Origin: Picosynechococcus sp. PCC 7003
Lineage (GTDB): Bacteria > Cyanobacteriota > Cyanobacteriia > Cyanobacteriales > MRBY01
Assembly: GCF_001693255.1 (NCBI RefSeq)
Contig: NZ_CP016474.1
Span: forward strand, 2,188,661-2,252,660
Direction of reading: 5' to 3'
Length of the DNA: 64,000 nucleotides
Below, piece by piece: positions 46,133-53,437 of the stretch. The notes beneath the pieces are model-generated. The model was given only the letters and a program-made list of their open reading frames with translations. It had not been told where the DNA came from and did not search any database. Both the position numbers and the translations under genes were made by a program. How positions within the stretch are numbered: position 1 is the stretch's first letter; the number at the start of each line of letters is the position of its first letter.

Positions 46133-47260
46133 ATGCATTTACCGAAATTCACAGGATTATTATCCACCCTGGGAGCCTCCCTGGTAATGGGCCTCGGCAC
46201 GGCAGCCGTTAATCTCGCTCCATTTCAAAGTAAGGCGATCGCCACCAGTCCCGATCAAGTCAAAACAGTGAGCCTCAAGGCCCAACGGGAAACCCTCGCC
46301 GAAAATCCCCTATGCCGTTTAGCGAGTGCCCTGGACAAGGCCCCAGAGGCGAAACTCGTGGCCGATACAAACCCGGAACAACTCACGCCCCAAGTCTCTA
46401 AGTGGTGGGCCTTTAATTTATTTCAGCGATTTACCCAAAGTCTGGGCCTCGATTCTCTACTCCAGTTAGAAGCGCCGATGGCCGCTGCCCCCCTCGTCGC
46501 GGTGGTTCCTGCACCTGAAGCAATATCCCAAACTGCTTCTGATTCTGGGGCACAGCTTATTAGCTACGACCCAGACCGCCCCGCCACAAACCCCCAAAGC
46601 CATCAACTCTGGCTCCAGAATAAGCCCGTTGCTACCATTCGCTCCCAACAGCAGGCGGAACGATTGGCCCAACGCCTCGAACAATTAACGGCAATGGCAG
46701 AATTTCAACCCACGGCGATCACCCCGACATTGCACCAAGACAAACCGGCGATCGCCTTTGGTGACGATATTCTTTTGGTTGTTGACGAAACGATTACCCA
46801 TGAGGACGTTCTCAACCATGAGATCCTTGCAATCCAATGGGCCAATAATCTCCGCCTTGCCCTCGGTGTTCCGGCCCTGGATATGGTCACCGCCCAGCAG
46901 CAAATGTACCAGCTCGAAGAAACGGGTCAATCCCTCGAAGGACTTGCCTCCTGGTATGGCCCCTACTTCCACGGTCGCCTGACGGCCAATGGGGAAACCT
47001 ACGACCAATACGCTCTGACGGCGGCCCACCCTTCGATGCCCCTGAATACTTACCTCAAGGTCACTAACCTCAACAACAACCGTAGTGTGATCATTCGTCT
47101 CAATGACCGTGGCCCCTATATTCCGCCCCGGAGCCTGGATTTGTCCCTCGGTGCCGCCCGCTGTCTCAATAGCGTAGAAACAGGCGTCATTCCCTACAAA
47201 GCCACAATCATGGAACCAAAATCCCCCGAACCAGAAGTGATCGCCCCTGATATGATCTAG
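46133..47260 (+). CDS. RlpA-like double-psi beta-barrel protein
   Basis: A 375-residue exported protein. A signal peptide is likely at the start (FTGLLSTLGASLVMGLGTAA). A long linker follows, and the C-terminal 110 residues form the RlpA-type double-psi barrel: GLASWYGPYFHGRLTANGET, AAHPSMPLNTYLKVTNLNNN, IIRLNDRGPYIPPRSLDLSL. RlpA proteins cleave denuded peptidoglycan glycans at the septum; the Asp and His equivalents in HGR and LNDRGPY are present. No SPOR domain is seen. Followed 37 nt later by an ABC ATPase gene in the same direction. Confidence 0.88.
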   Translation: MHLPKFTGLLSTLGASLVMGLGTAAVNLAPFQSKAIATSPDQVKTVSLKAQRETLAENPLCRLASALDKAPEAKLVADTNPEQLTPQVSKWWAFNLFQRFTQSLGLDSLLQLEAPMAAAPLVAVVPAPEAISQTASDSGAQLISYDPDRPATNPQSHQLWLQNKPVATIRSQQQAERLAQRLEQLTAMAEFQPTAITPTLHQDKPAIAFGDDILLVVDETITHEDVLNHEILAIQWANNLRLALGVPALDMVTAQQQMYQLEETGQSLEGLASWYGPYFHGRLTANGETYDQYALTAAHPSMPLNTYLKVTNLNNNRSVIIRLNDRGPYIPPRSLDLSLGAARCLNSVETGVIPYKATIMEPKSPEPEVIAPDMI

Positions 47261-47297
47261 GTCTATTTTGAGTGCGGCCAAAGCCCGCTCCCTGACC

Positions 47298-48281
47298 ATG
47301 CCAATTATTGAAGTCGATTCCCTGAGCAAAATCTACCCCGTCGCCCTCAAGCAACCTGGTTTTAAGGGAACCCTCAAACACTTTTTTCAGCGGCAATACC
47401 GACAAATCAAAGCCGTTGAAGAGATCTCGTTCACCATCGAACCCGGCGAAATTGTCGGTTTTCTGGGGCCAAATGGGGCCGGAAAAACCACCACCCTCAA
47501 AATGCTCACGGGGCTAATTTATCCTTCCATGGGGGTGGTGCGTGTGGCGGGGGCGATTCCCTTTCAGCGACAACGGGCATTTCTCAAGCAAATTAGCCTG
47601 GTCATGGGGCAAAAACAACAACTCCTTTGGGATCTCCCTGCCCTCGACTCCCTCCGCATCAATGCTGCCGTCTACGACATTCCCGAACCTGTTTTTGAGG
47701 AACGCCTAGAGGAACTCAGTACGATGCTCTCCCTGGAGGGAAAACTGACCCAACCCGTGCGCAAACTCTCCCTAGGAGAACGCATGAAGGCGGAACTGCT
47801 CGCTGCCCTATTGCACCATCCCCAGGTGCTCTTTTTGGATGAGCCGACCCTTGGTTTAGATGTAAATGCCCAGGTGGCGGTACGGGACTTTCTGCGGGAA
47901 TACAACCAGCGCTATGGGGCGACAATTCTTTTAACTAGCCACTACATGGCGGATATTACGGCCCTCTGTGAGCGAGTATTGCTCATTTACCAGGGCCAAC
48001 TAATTTACGATGGCAATTTAGAGAGATTGCTTGATCAATTTGCCCCCTATCGAGAAGTGCGGGTCGAACTCACAGAAACCTATTCCCGCGAGGCCCTGAG
48101 CTTTTTTGGGGAGGTGGAACACATCGATGGTCAAGCGGTACGCTTTTTGGTAAAGCGAGAAAATTTGACCCAGAGCATCGCCAAAATTTTAGAAAATTTA
48201 CCCGTGGCCGATCTCAGCGTTAACGATCCTCCCGTTGAGGAAGTAATTGGGCGAGTGTTTAGTGAAGGTATCGTCGCCTAG
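47298..48281 (+). CDS. ABC transporter ATP-binding protein (ABC-2 export type)
   Basis: A 327-residue ATPase. Walker A is FLGPNGAGKTTTLKML, signature is KLSLGERMKAELLAAL, Walker B is VLFLDEPTLGLD, H-loop LLTSHYMADI. A C-terminal extension of about 80 residues (YREVRVELTETYSREALSFF onward) is usual for ABC-2 export ATPases. Its membrane partner is not adjacent: the next gene is a P-type ATPase, so the permease must lie elsewhere. ATG at 47298 (MPIIEVDSLSKIY) is chosen over an upstream TTG. Confidence 0.9.
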   Translation: MPIIEVDSLSKIYPVALKQPGFKGTLKHFFQRQYRQIKAVEEISFTIEPGEIVGFLGPNGAGKTTTLKMLTGLIYPSMGVVRVAGAIPFQRQRAFLKQISLVMGQKQQLLWDLPALDSLRINAAVYDIPEPVFEERLEELSTMLSLEGKLTQPVRKLSLGERMKAELLAALLHHPQVLFLDEPTLGLDVNAQVAVRDFLREYNQRYGATILLTSHYMADITALCERVLLIYQGQLIYDGNLERLLDQFAPYREVRVELTETYSREALSFFGEVEHIDGQAVRFLVKRENLTQSIAKILENLPVADLSVNDPPVEEVIGRVFSEGIVA

Positions 48282-48407
48282 TGATCAAGTACAGCATTTT
48301 TTTTCGGTGATCTTTTCCTTTGGCGAGCCTGGATGATTTCCTGGGGACAAAGGGCTCAGCGCAGTCGACCAGAGACTAAATTTTTCTAACGTTCCGCCCC
48401 ACCGGCC

Positions 48408-48468
48408 AAAAGGTGAAACCTACCATAGGGATAGAAGTAGCGACCACTACCGTAAGGGTCAGCCTTTT
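48408..48468 (+). promoter_or_regulatory. Possible structured leader of the P-type ATPase gene
   Basis: Closing stem AAAAGG/CCTTTT (48408-48413/48463-48468) encloses CCTA-CCA-TAGG (48419-48429) and GACC/GGTC (48442-48445/48457-48460), with an alternative GTAG/CTAC pairing (48437-48440/48447-48450). It ends 16 bases before the ATG at 48485. The layout loosely recalls manganese (yybP-ykoY) leaders but lacks their GGGGAGTAG core. Confidence 0.3.
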
Positions 48469-48484
48469 CCTAGCATTACTACCT

Positions 48485-51430
48485 ATGACTATTGCATCTC
48501 CAGGCGATCGCCATCTGCCCTATGCAGGGTTGACGGCCGAACAAGTTCAGGCGAATCGTACCGAATATGGCGCCAATGTTTTAACCCCGCCCCAGCGGCG
48601 TCCCTGGTGGCAACTTTTTTTAGAGAAGTTCACTGATCCGGTCATCCGCATCCTCATGATTGCGGCGGCGGTGGCCCTCGCAGTGGGGGTATTGCGGGGG
48701 GAATATGCCGAGGGCCTGGGGATCATTGTTGCGATTTTGTTAGCCACGGTGATTGCTTTTTTCAATGAATTTAAAGCTAACCAAGAATTTGCCCTCCTCA
48801 ACCATGTTTATGATCAGGTCACGGTTAAGGTAATTCGTGAAGCCCAATATCTCAGTCTGCCGCGCCAGGATTTGGTGGTGGGCGATATTATCTACATCGA
48901 ACAGGGCCACGAAGTTCCCGCCGATGCCAAGATTCTTGAAAGTGTTTCTCTCCATATCGATCAAGCAAAGCTCACAGGGGAATCAGAACCCGCTAGCAAA
49001 TCGGCCCAAGCAGATCCTTTTGAAATGGAAGCCGAGCAGTCTGCTTATCCGTTTAATTGTGTCTACCGCAGCACGATCGTCACCCAGGGCCATGGTTTTT
49101 GTGAGGTCATTGCCGTCGGCGATCGCACTGAAATTGGCAAGTTAGCCCAAGCCGTGGCCACCGTTGAGGACGATCCCAATACACCCCTCAATCAACAACT
49201 CGAAACCCTGAGTAAAGCCATTGGTGTGGTGGGTTTAACCGTCGCCCTCTTGACGTTTATTGCCCTGCTTATCCGGGGTCTCCTCACCCAAGAACTGATG
49301 CTGACGGGATCCCAGGGCTATGTCATGGCCTGTTTACTGGGGGCGATCGCCGTGATGTCAGCCCCCGTATGGCTGCCGGTACTCGAAGATGGCCAAGAAC
49401 TACTCAAACGCTTGGGAGCTTTACCCAAAGTTTTAGATTTTCCGATCCCTGCGGCCCTGAAAAATACCCCCTTAATGTTGCTTGGGGGCAGCCTCTGGCT
49501 AGGAAGCAGCCTCGGCTATGGTGTTGCCACCCGCTGGCTATCCCCTACGGTGGGAGAATGGCTTCCCCTAGAGGTGGGGCTAGCCCTCCTCAATTACTTC
49601 ATGGTGGCCGTGACGATTATTGTGGTGGCTGTGCCGGAAGGATTGGCCATGAGTGTCACCTTATCTTTGGCCTATAGTATGCGGCGCATGACCGCAGAAA
49701 ATAACCTGGTGCGGCGGATGCATGCCTGTGAAACCATCGGCGCAACCACCGTGATCTGCTCCGATAAAACCGGGACACTGACCTGTAATCAAATGCATGT
49801 CCATGAAACCTGTATTCCTGGGCTGGTGGATGCGGAACCGGAGCAAGCAACCCATATTCGTCAGGTGCTCGCTGAGGCGATCGCCGCCAACAGTACCGCT
49901 GACCTAGAGTACGCCACCCAAGCACTGCCCACGGTCATTGGTAACGCCACAGAAGGAGCTCTTTTACTCTGGCTCGATCAGCAAAACCTCGATTACCTCG
50001 ACTACCGTTACAATTTCGACCTCAGTTCCCAGGGAGCATTTTCTGCCGAAAAAAAGTACATGACGAGTCTCGGCAAATCACCGATTTTGCAAGAAGAAGT
50101 CTTATATGTCAAAGGCGCTCCAGAAGTGGTACTACGACATTGTGATTATCAATTGAGCGCTGCTGGGGTTGTGCCTCTCACTGAACAAACCTCGATCATC
50201 AAAACTCTCCAAGCCCACCAGAGTCGAGGGATGCGGACCCTGGGTTTTGCTTACCGTCCCCTGGGGGATCTCAAGCATTTTAAAATCACAGAGATCGAAC
50301 GGCACTTGGTATGGCTTGGTTTTTTGGCGATTATTGATCCCCTGCGAGACGACGTACCCGCTGCCATTAAAGCCTGTCTCCGTGCAGGTATTCAGGTCAA
50401 AATTGTCACCGGTGATAGCCCCCAAACGGCCCGGGAAATTGGCCGACAAATTGGCCTCTGGCACCAAAGCGAGGAAGCACATTTCGAAACTTTTCATCTG
50501 ACGGGGCCGCAGTTTGCCGCCATGGATGATGACACCGCCCGGGAAGCCGTGAAGTCCTTGAAAATTCTTTCCCGTGCTTGTCCCCTCGATAAATTACGCT
50601 TGGTGAAGTTGCTCCAACAAACAGGGGAAGTGGTTGGTGTGACGGGGGATGGCACCAATGATGCGGCGGCCCTCAAACAGGCCCAAGTCGGTCTTGCCAT
50701 GGGGAGTGGTACGGCGATCGCCAAGGAAGCCAGTGACATTATTCTCTTGGATGATTCCTTTAGCAGCATTGTGAATGCAGTACTCTGGGGGCGATCGCTC
50801 TATGAAAATATTCAGAAATTTCTCCTCTTTCAGCTCACCATTAACGTGGTGGCCCTGGGGACAGCCCTTTTAGGGCCATTCATTGGTATCGAGCTCCCCC
50901 TAACGGTGACCCAAATGCTGTGGGTAAACTTAATCATGGATACCTTTGCCGCCCTGGCCTTGGCCACAGAACCACCCAACCCAGAAGTCTTGGAGCGATC
51001 GCCCCGTCAAGCCGATGCGTTTATCATCACCGAGGCAATGGCCAAACAAATTGCTTTTTTGGGGTGTGGATTCTTGGTGCTGATGGTGGGCATTTTGAAA
51101 TATCAACTGCGCGATGGCACCATCAATACCTATGAACTTTCGGTATTTTTTGCGATTTTTGTCTTTCTGCAACTGTGGAATTTATTTAATGCCCGCTGTT
51201 TTGGACTTTCGATCTCTGCTTTTACAGGGCTCTCAAAGAACCCGGCCTTTAGCGCCATCATTGCCACTATTTTTATCGGTCAAGTGGCGATGGTGCAGTG
51301 GGGCAGCAGTGCCTTTCGCACCGTTCCCCTAACTTACCGCGATTGGCTGTGGATCATCGGCGGGACATCTGCTGTGCTGTGGCTCGGAGAAATTTGGCGC
51401 AAAGTGCAAGGTTCTCTCCAGAAATCCTGA
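48485..51430 (+). CDS. P-type Ca2+-transporting ATPase (PMCA-like, type IIB)
   Basis: A 981-residue ion pump. Actuator motif is KLTGESEPASKS, phosphorylation site ICSDKTGTLTCNQM, hinge GVTGDGTNDAAALKQAQVG, and TM4 reads VAVPEGLAMSVTLSLAYSMR, where PEGLA stands for the usual PEGLP. Ten membrane helices are expected; an extra hydrophobic stretch of about 100 residues sits between TM3 and TM4. Family points to Ca2+ efflux; Mn2+ is possible. The ATG at 48485 lacks a good ribosome-binding site; a GTG at 48413 would add 24 residues but falls in a structured leader. Confidence 0.9.
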   Translation: MTIASPGDRHLPYAGLTAEQVQANRTEYGANVLTPPQRRPWWQLFLEKFTDPVIRILMIAAAVALAVGVLRGEYAEGLGIIVAILLATVIAFFNEFKANQEFALLNHVYDQVTVKVIREAQYLSLPRQDLVVGDIIYIEQGHEVPADAKILESVSLHIDQAKLTGESEPASKSAQADPFEMEAEQSAYPFNCVYRSTIVTQGHGFCEVIAVGDRTEIGKLAQAVATVEDDPNTPLNQQLETLSKAIGVVGLTVALLTFIALLIRGLLTQELMLTGSQGYVMACLLGAIAVMSAPVWLPVLEDGQELLKRLGALPKVLDFPIPAALKNTPLMLLGGSLWLGSSLGYGVATRWLSPTVGEWLPLEVGLALLNYFMVAVTIIVVAVPEGLAMSVTLSLAYSMRRMTAENNLVRRMHACETIGATTVICSDKTGTLTCNQMHVHETCIPGLVDAEPEQATHIRQVLAEAIAANSTADLEYATQALPTVIGNATEGALLLWLDQQNLDYLDYRYNFDLSSQGAFSAEKKYMTSLGKSPILQEEVLYVKGAPEVVLRHCDYQLSAAGVVPLTEQTSIIKTLQAHQSRGMRTLGFAYRPLGDLKHFKITEIERHLVWLGFLAIIDPLRDDVPAAIKACLRAGIQVKIVTGDSPQTAREIGRQIGLWHQSEEAHFETFHLTGPQFAAMDDDTAREAVKSLKILSRACPLDKLRLVKLLQQTGEVVGVTGDGTNDAAALKQAQVGLAMGSGTAIAKEASDIILLDDSFSSIVNAVLWGRSLYENIQKFLLFQLTINVVALGTALLGPFIGIELPLTVTQMLWVNLIMDTFAALALATEPPNPEVLERSPRQADAFIITEAMAKQIAFLGCGFLVLMVGILKYQLRDGTINTYELSVFFAIFVFLQLWNLFNARCFGLSISAFTGLSKNPAFSAIIATIFIGQVAMVQWGSSAFRTVPLTYRDWLWIIGGTSAVLWLGEIWRKVQGSLQKS

Positions 51431-51433
51431 TTA

Positions 51434-51928
51434 TTACCGCCACCCAAACCAACTCCGCCACCGCTGGAAGCGAGTACTCTGCTGTTTTTGGGCCATATGC
51501 TGGGCTAATTCTGCCCGTTGGGCGGGGGTAAGCACCTCACGAATGTCTAACATCTGCCGGAAATGAAGGTTAGCTAAATCTTGGCGTAGGTTCGTAATGG
51601 TGCGATGTTGAGCTTCCAATTGGTTACGGGTGGTGGTGCTATTACGCATTAATGTCCGCATGGCATTTTTCGCCTGTTGAACTGCGGCCCGTTTGGCCCC
51701 CATTTGACTACGGTAGTTGGCGCGGATCCCTTGGATTTGTTGTCTTTGAGCGGCACTAAGATCGAGCTTGTCAATGAGATCTGCTTCTCGATCATCTCCT
51801 TGGCTCACGAGGACTGGTGTTGGTGAAGCCGTGAAGTTCGTCAGTGTTGTGGTTGAGTCGGCGATCGCCATTTGCCCCGTCAACGAGAGGGCTACTGCAG
51901 AAGCCATCAATACTTGTTTTTTAAACAT
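51434..51928 (-). CDS. Spy/CpxP-like periplasmic protein
   Basis: A 164-residue protein with a signal peptide (MFKKQVLMASAVALSLTGQMAIA) and a helical domain carrying two LTxxQ-like repeats: LDLSAAQRQQIQGIR and VLTPAQRAELAQHM. Between them is a long basic helix pair (KRAAVQQAKNAMRTLMRNST). Spy and CpxP proteins act as envelope chaperones or stress sensors. It lies 82 nt after the anti-sigma gene in the same direction, so it is probably the third member of an ECF stress module. Its stop nearly meets the convergent P-type ATPase gene. Confidence 0.85.
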   Translation of the reverse strand: MFKKQVLMASAVALSLTGQMAIADSTTTLTNFTASPTPVLVSQGDDREADLIDKLDLSAAQRQQIQGIRANYRSQMGAKRAAVQQAKNAMRTLMRNSTTTRNQLEAQHRTITNLRQDLANLHFRQMLDIREVLTPAQRAELAQHMAQKQQSTRFQRWRSWFGWR

Positions 51929-52010
51929 GATTAAAACTAACCTCCAAAACTAATCACAGATTCTGATCGGACACCCTTGGCCCAGTATTTAGGGATATTT
52001 TTTAAGAAAT

Positions 52011-52433
52011 CTAAGGATAGGTATCGACCACAAAATCAACATACTCGTAGGACAGTTCCTGTTCTTGATAGAGATGCTCCCCAAAGGAGTAAGACCAGCT
52101 CTCTTCGAGGAAAGCCTCTAGTTCTTTATCGGCCCGCTCGGCGATCGCCTTTGGCTGGGGTTGTTCAGATCTCCCCCAATACTGTTGCGGCATCACCTCT
52201 GGCAGTGCCCCAAATTCCTGGTGCAGTTGTCCGTGGCCGACCACAAGCACAAGCCCAGCAGCAACCATTGCTGGAAACCACCATTTTCCCTGGGGTGGGA
52301 TTGTCAAGTTTGACGGTTCTGTGTGGTTGAGTCGCGCCAACAGCCTGTCTTCGTGATCCGCTGGTGGCGGTGGCCCGTAAGGTTCATGGTTTTTTAAAAA
52401 CCGGATTAAGTTGTCATGGTCATGGAAATTCAT
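52011..52433 (-). CDS. Putative membrane anti-sigma factor
   Basis: A 140-residue protein with one transmembrane helix (WWFPAMVAAGLVLVVGHGQL, about residues 52-70), a short cytoplasmic N-terminal part and an acidic C-terminal part (ELEAFLEESWSYSFGEHLYQ). No zinc anti-sigma motif (HxxxCxxC) is present. Its ATG overlaps the stop of the sigma factor gene by 4 nt, the normal arrangement for an ECF sigma and its anti-sigma. Assignment is from position and topology rather than sequence motif. Confidence 0.8.
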   Translation of the reverse strand: MNFHDHDNLIRFLKNHEPYGPPPPADHEDRLLARLNHTEPSNLTIPPQGKWWFPAMVAAGLVLVVGHGQLHQEFGALPEVMPQQYWGRSEQPQPKAIAERADKELEAFLEESWSYSFGEHLYQEQELSYEYVDFVVDTYP

Positions 52434-53029
52434 AGACTGACTCCTTGGGCTTCTAAAAATTGACGCAGCGATCGCCGGGCATGGTGAAGACGAGATTTCA
52501 CCGTTCCTGGCGGAATCCCAAGAATTTCGGCCACCTCTTTTTGGGGCAAATCCTTGAGATCATGGAGCACCAAGACCGCCCGGTGCTCTAGGCTTAACGA
52601 TTGCAAACCCCGCTGCACCAAATCCTGATAATAAATTTGACTCAGCCCCTCCGGCCCAGGATCTGCCACCGCACCAATTTGCGCCTCTAAGCCTGTGATT
52701 AAGGTCATCTGCTTTGCAAATCGTCGTCGTTGATCCGTCGCCACATTCCAAGCAATGCGGTACAACCAAGTGGCAAAGTAGTCCGGGTTTTTGAGGCGCG
52801 GTAGCCCCTGCCAAGCCTTTAAAAAAACCTCTTGAACCAAATCATCCAAGAGCGCCACCCCACAGAGTTGATACAGGGTAGACCGTACCTTGTGGTGATA
52901 GCGTCGGTACAAAATTCGGAAACTTTGGCGATCGCGTTGCCCCCGAATAGACCCTATTTTTCCTTGGCAAAGACAGACCAATTCCCTATCCGAAATGGCA
53001 GTAGGGTGGTCAACAGCTTGATCGGGCAT
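52430..53029 (-). CDS. ECF-type RNA polymerase sigma factor
   Basis: A 199-residue group 4 sigma factor. Region 2 is FRILYRRYHHKVRSTLYQLC then DLVQEVFLKAWQGLPRL and YFATWLYRIAWNVATDQRRR; region 4 is LSLEHRAVLVLHDLKDLPQK followed by the helix-turn-helix VAEILGIPPGTVKSRLHHAR. Regions 1 and 3 are absent, as expected. It is coupled to the anti-sigma gene and followed by a Spy-like gene, an arrangement fitting an envelope or heat stress response. Confidence 0.95.
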   Translation of the reverse strand: MPDQAVDHPTAISDRELVCLCQGKIGSIRGQRDRQSFRILYRRYHHKVRSTLYQLCGVALLDDLVQEVFLKAWQGLPRLKNPDYFATWLYRIAWNVATDQRRRFAKQMTLITGLEAQIGAVADPGPEGLSQIYYQDLVQRGLQSLSLEHRAVLVLHDLKDLPQKEVAEILGIPPGTVKSRLHHARRSLRQFLEAQGVSL

Positions 53030-53116
53030 ATCCCTCTCCAGTCATCGCACGTCCCTTTAGACTCAACCTCAACCCAAAAAGTTCAACCAGCTCAGAAAAA
53101 AACTTGAATCAAGGTC

Positions 53117-53145
53117 TTGCCAAATCCAAAAACTGTGGCTACAAT
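53117..53145 (+). promoter_or_regulatory. Promoter of tRNA-Asn
   Basis: TTGCCA (53117-53122) and TACAAT (53140-53145) with ideal 17-nt spacing, 32 nt before the tRNA. Confidence 0.65.
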
Positions 53146-53177
53146 GTTAAACCGTTGGAAGACAACGCTCCACACAA

Positions 53178-53249
53178 TCCTCAGTAGCTCAGCGGTAGAG
53201 CGGTCGACTGTTAATCGATTGGTCGCAAGTTCGAATCTTGCCTGGGGAG
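53178..53249 (+). tRNA. trnN: tRNA-Asn (GTT)
   Basis: Seventy-two bases: acceptor TCCTCAG/CTGGGGA with discriminator G, D-arm AGCTCAGCGGTAGAGC, anticodon GTT in CTGTTAA, T-arm CAAGTTCGAATCTTG. CCA is not encoded. Confidence 0.97.
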
Positions 53250-53437
53250 TACAAAGTTTAAATTGCTGATTAGCTGATTAACCCACTAGCTAGATCATCT
53301 GGGATCCTATGGGTTCATACCTAAGTTAAAAAGATTGACAGGTTACTATTTTGCTTTACGGCTTCAGTGGGATTCATGCTGAATTCGAAGGATAGGGGTA
53401 GTCTAGTAAAAGGTTTTTGATTTCCGCCTACAGCACG

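Noticed and set aside
46685-47329. 214-codon minus-strand frame
   Set aside because: Antisense shadow of the RlpA-like gene, whose double-psi barrel motifs are unmistakable.
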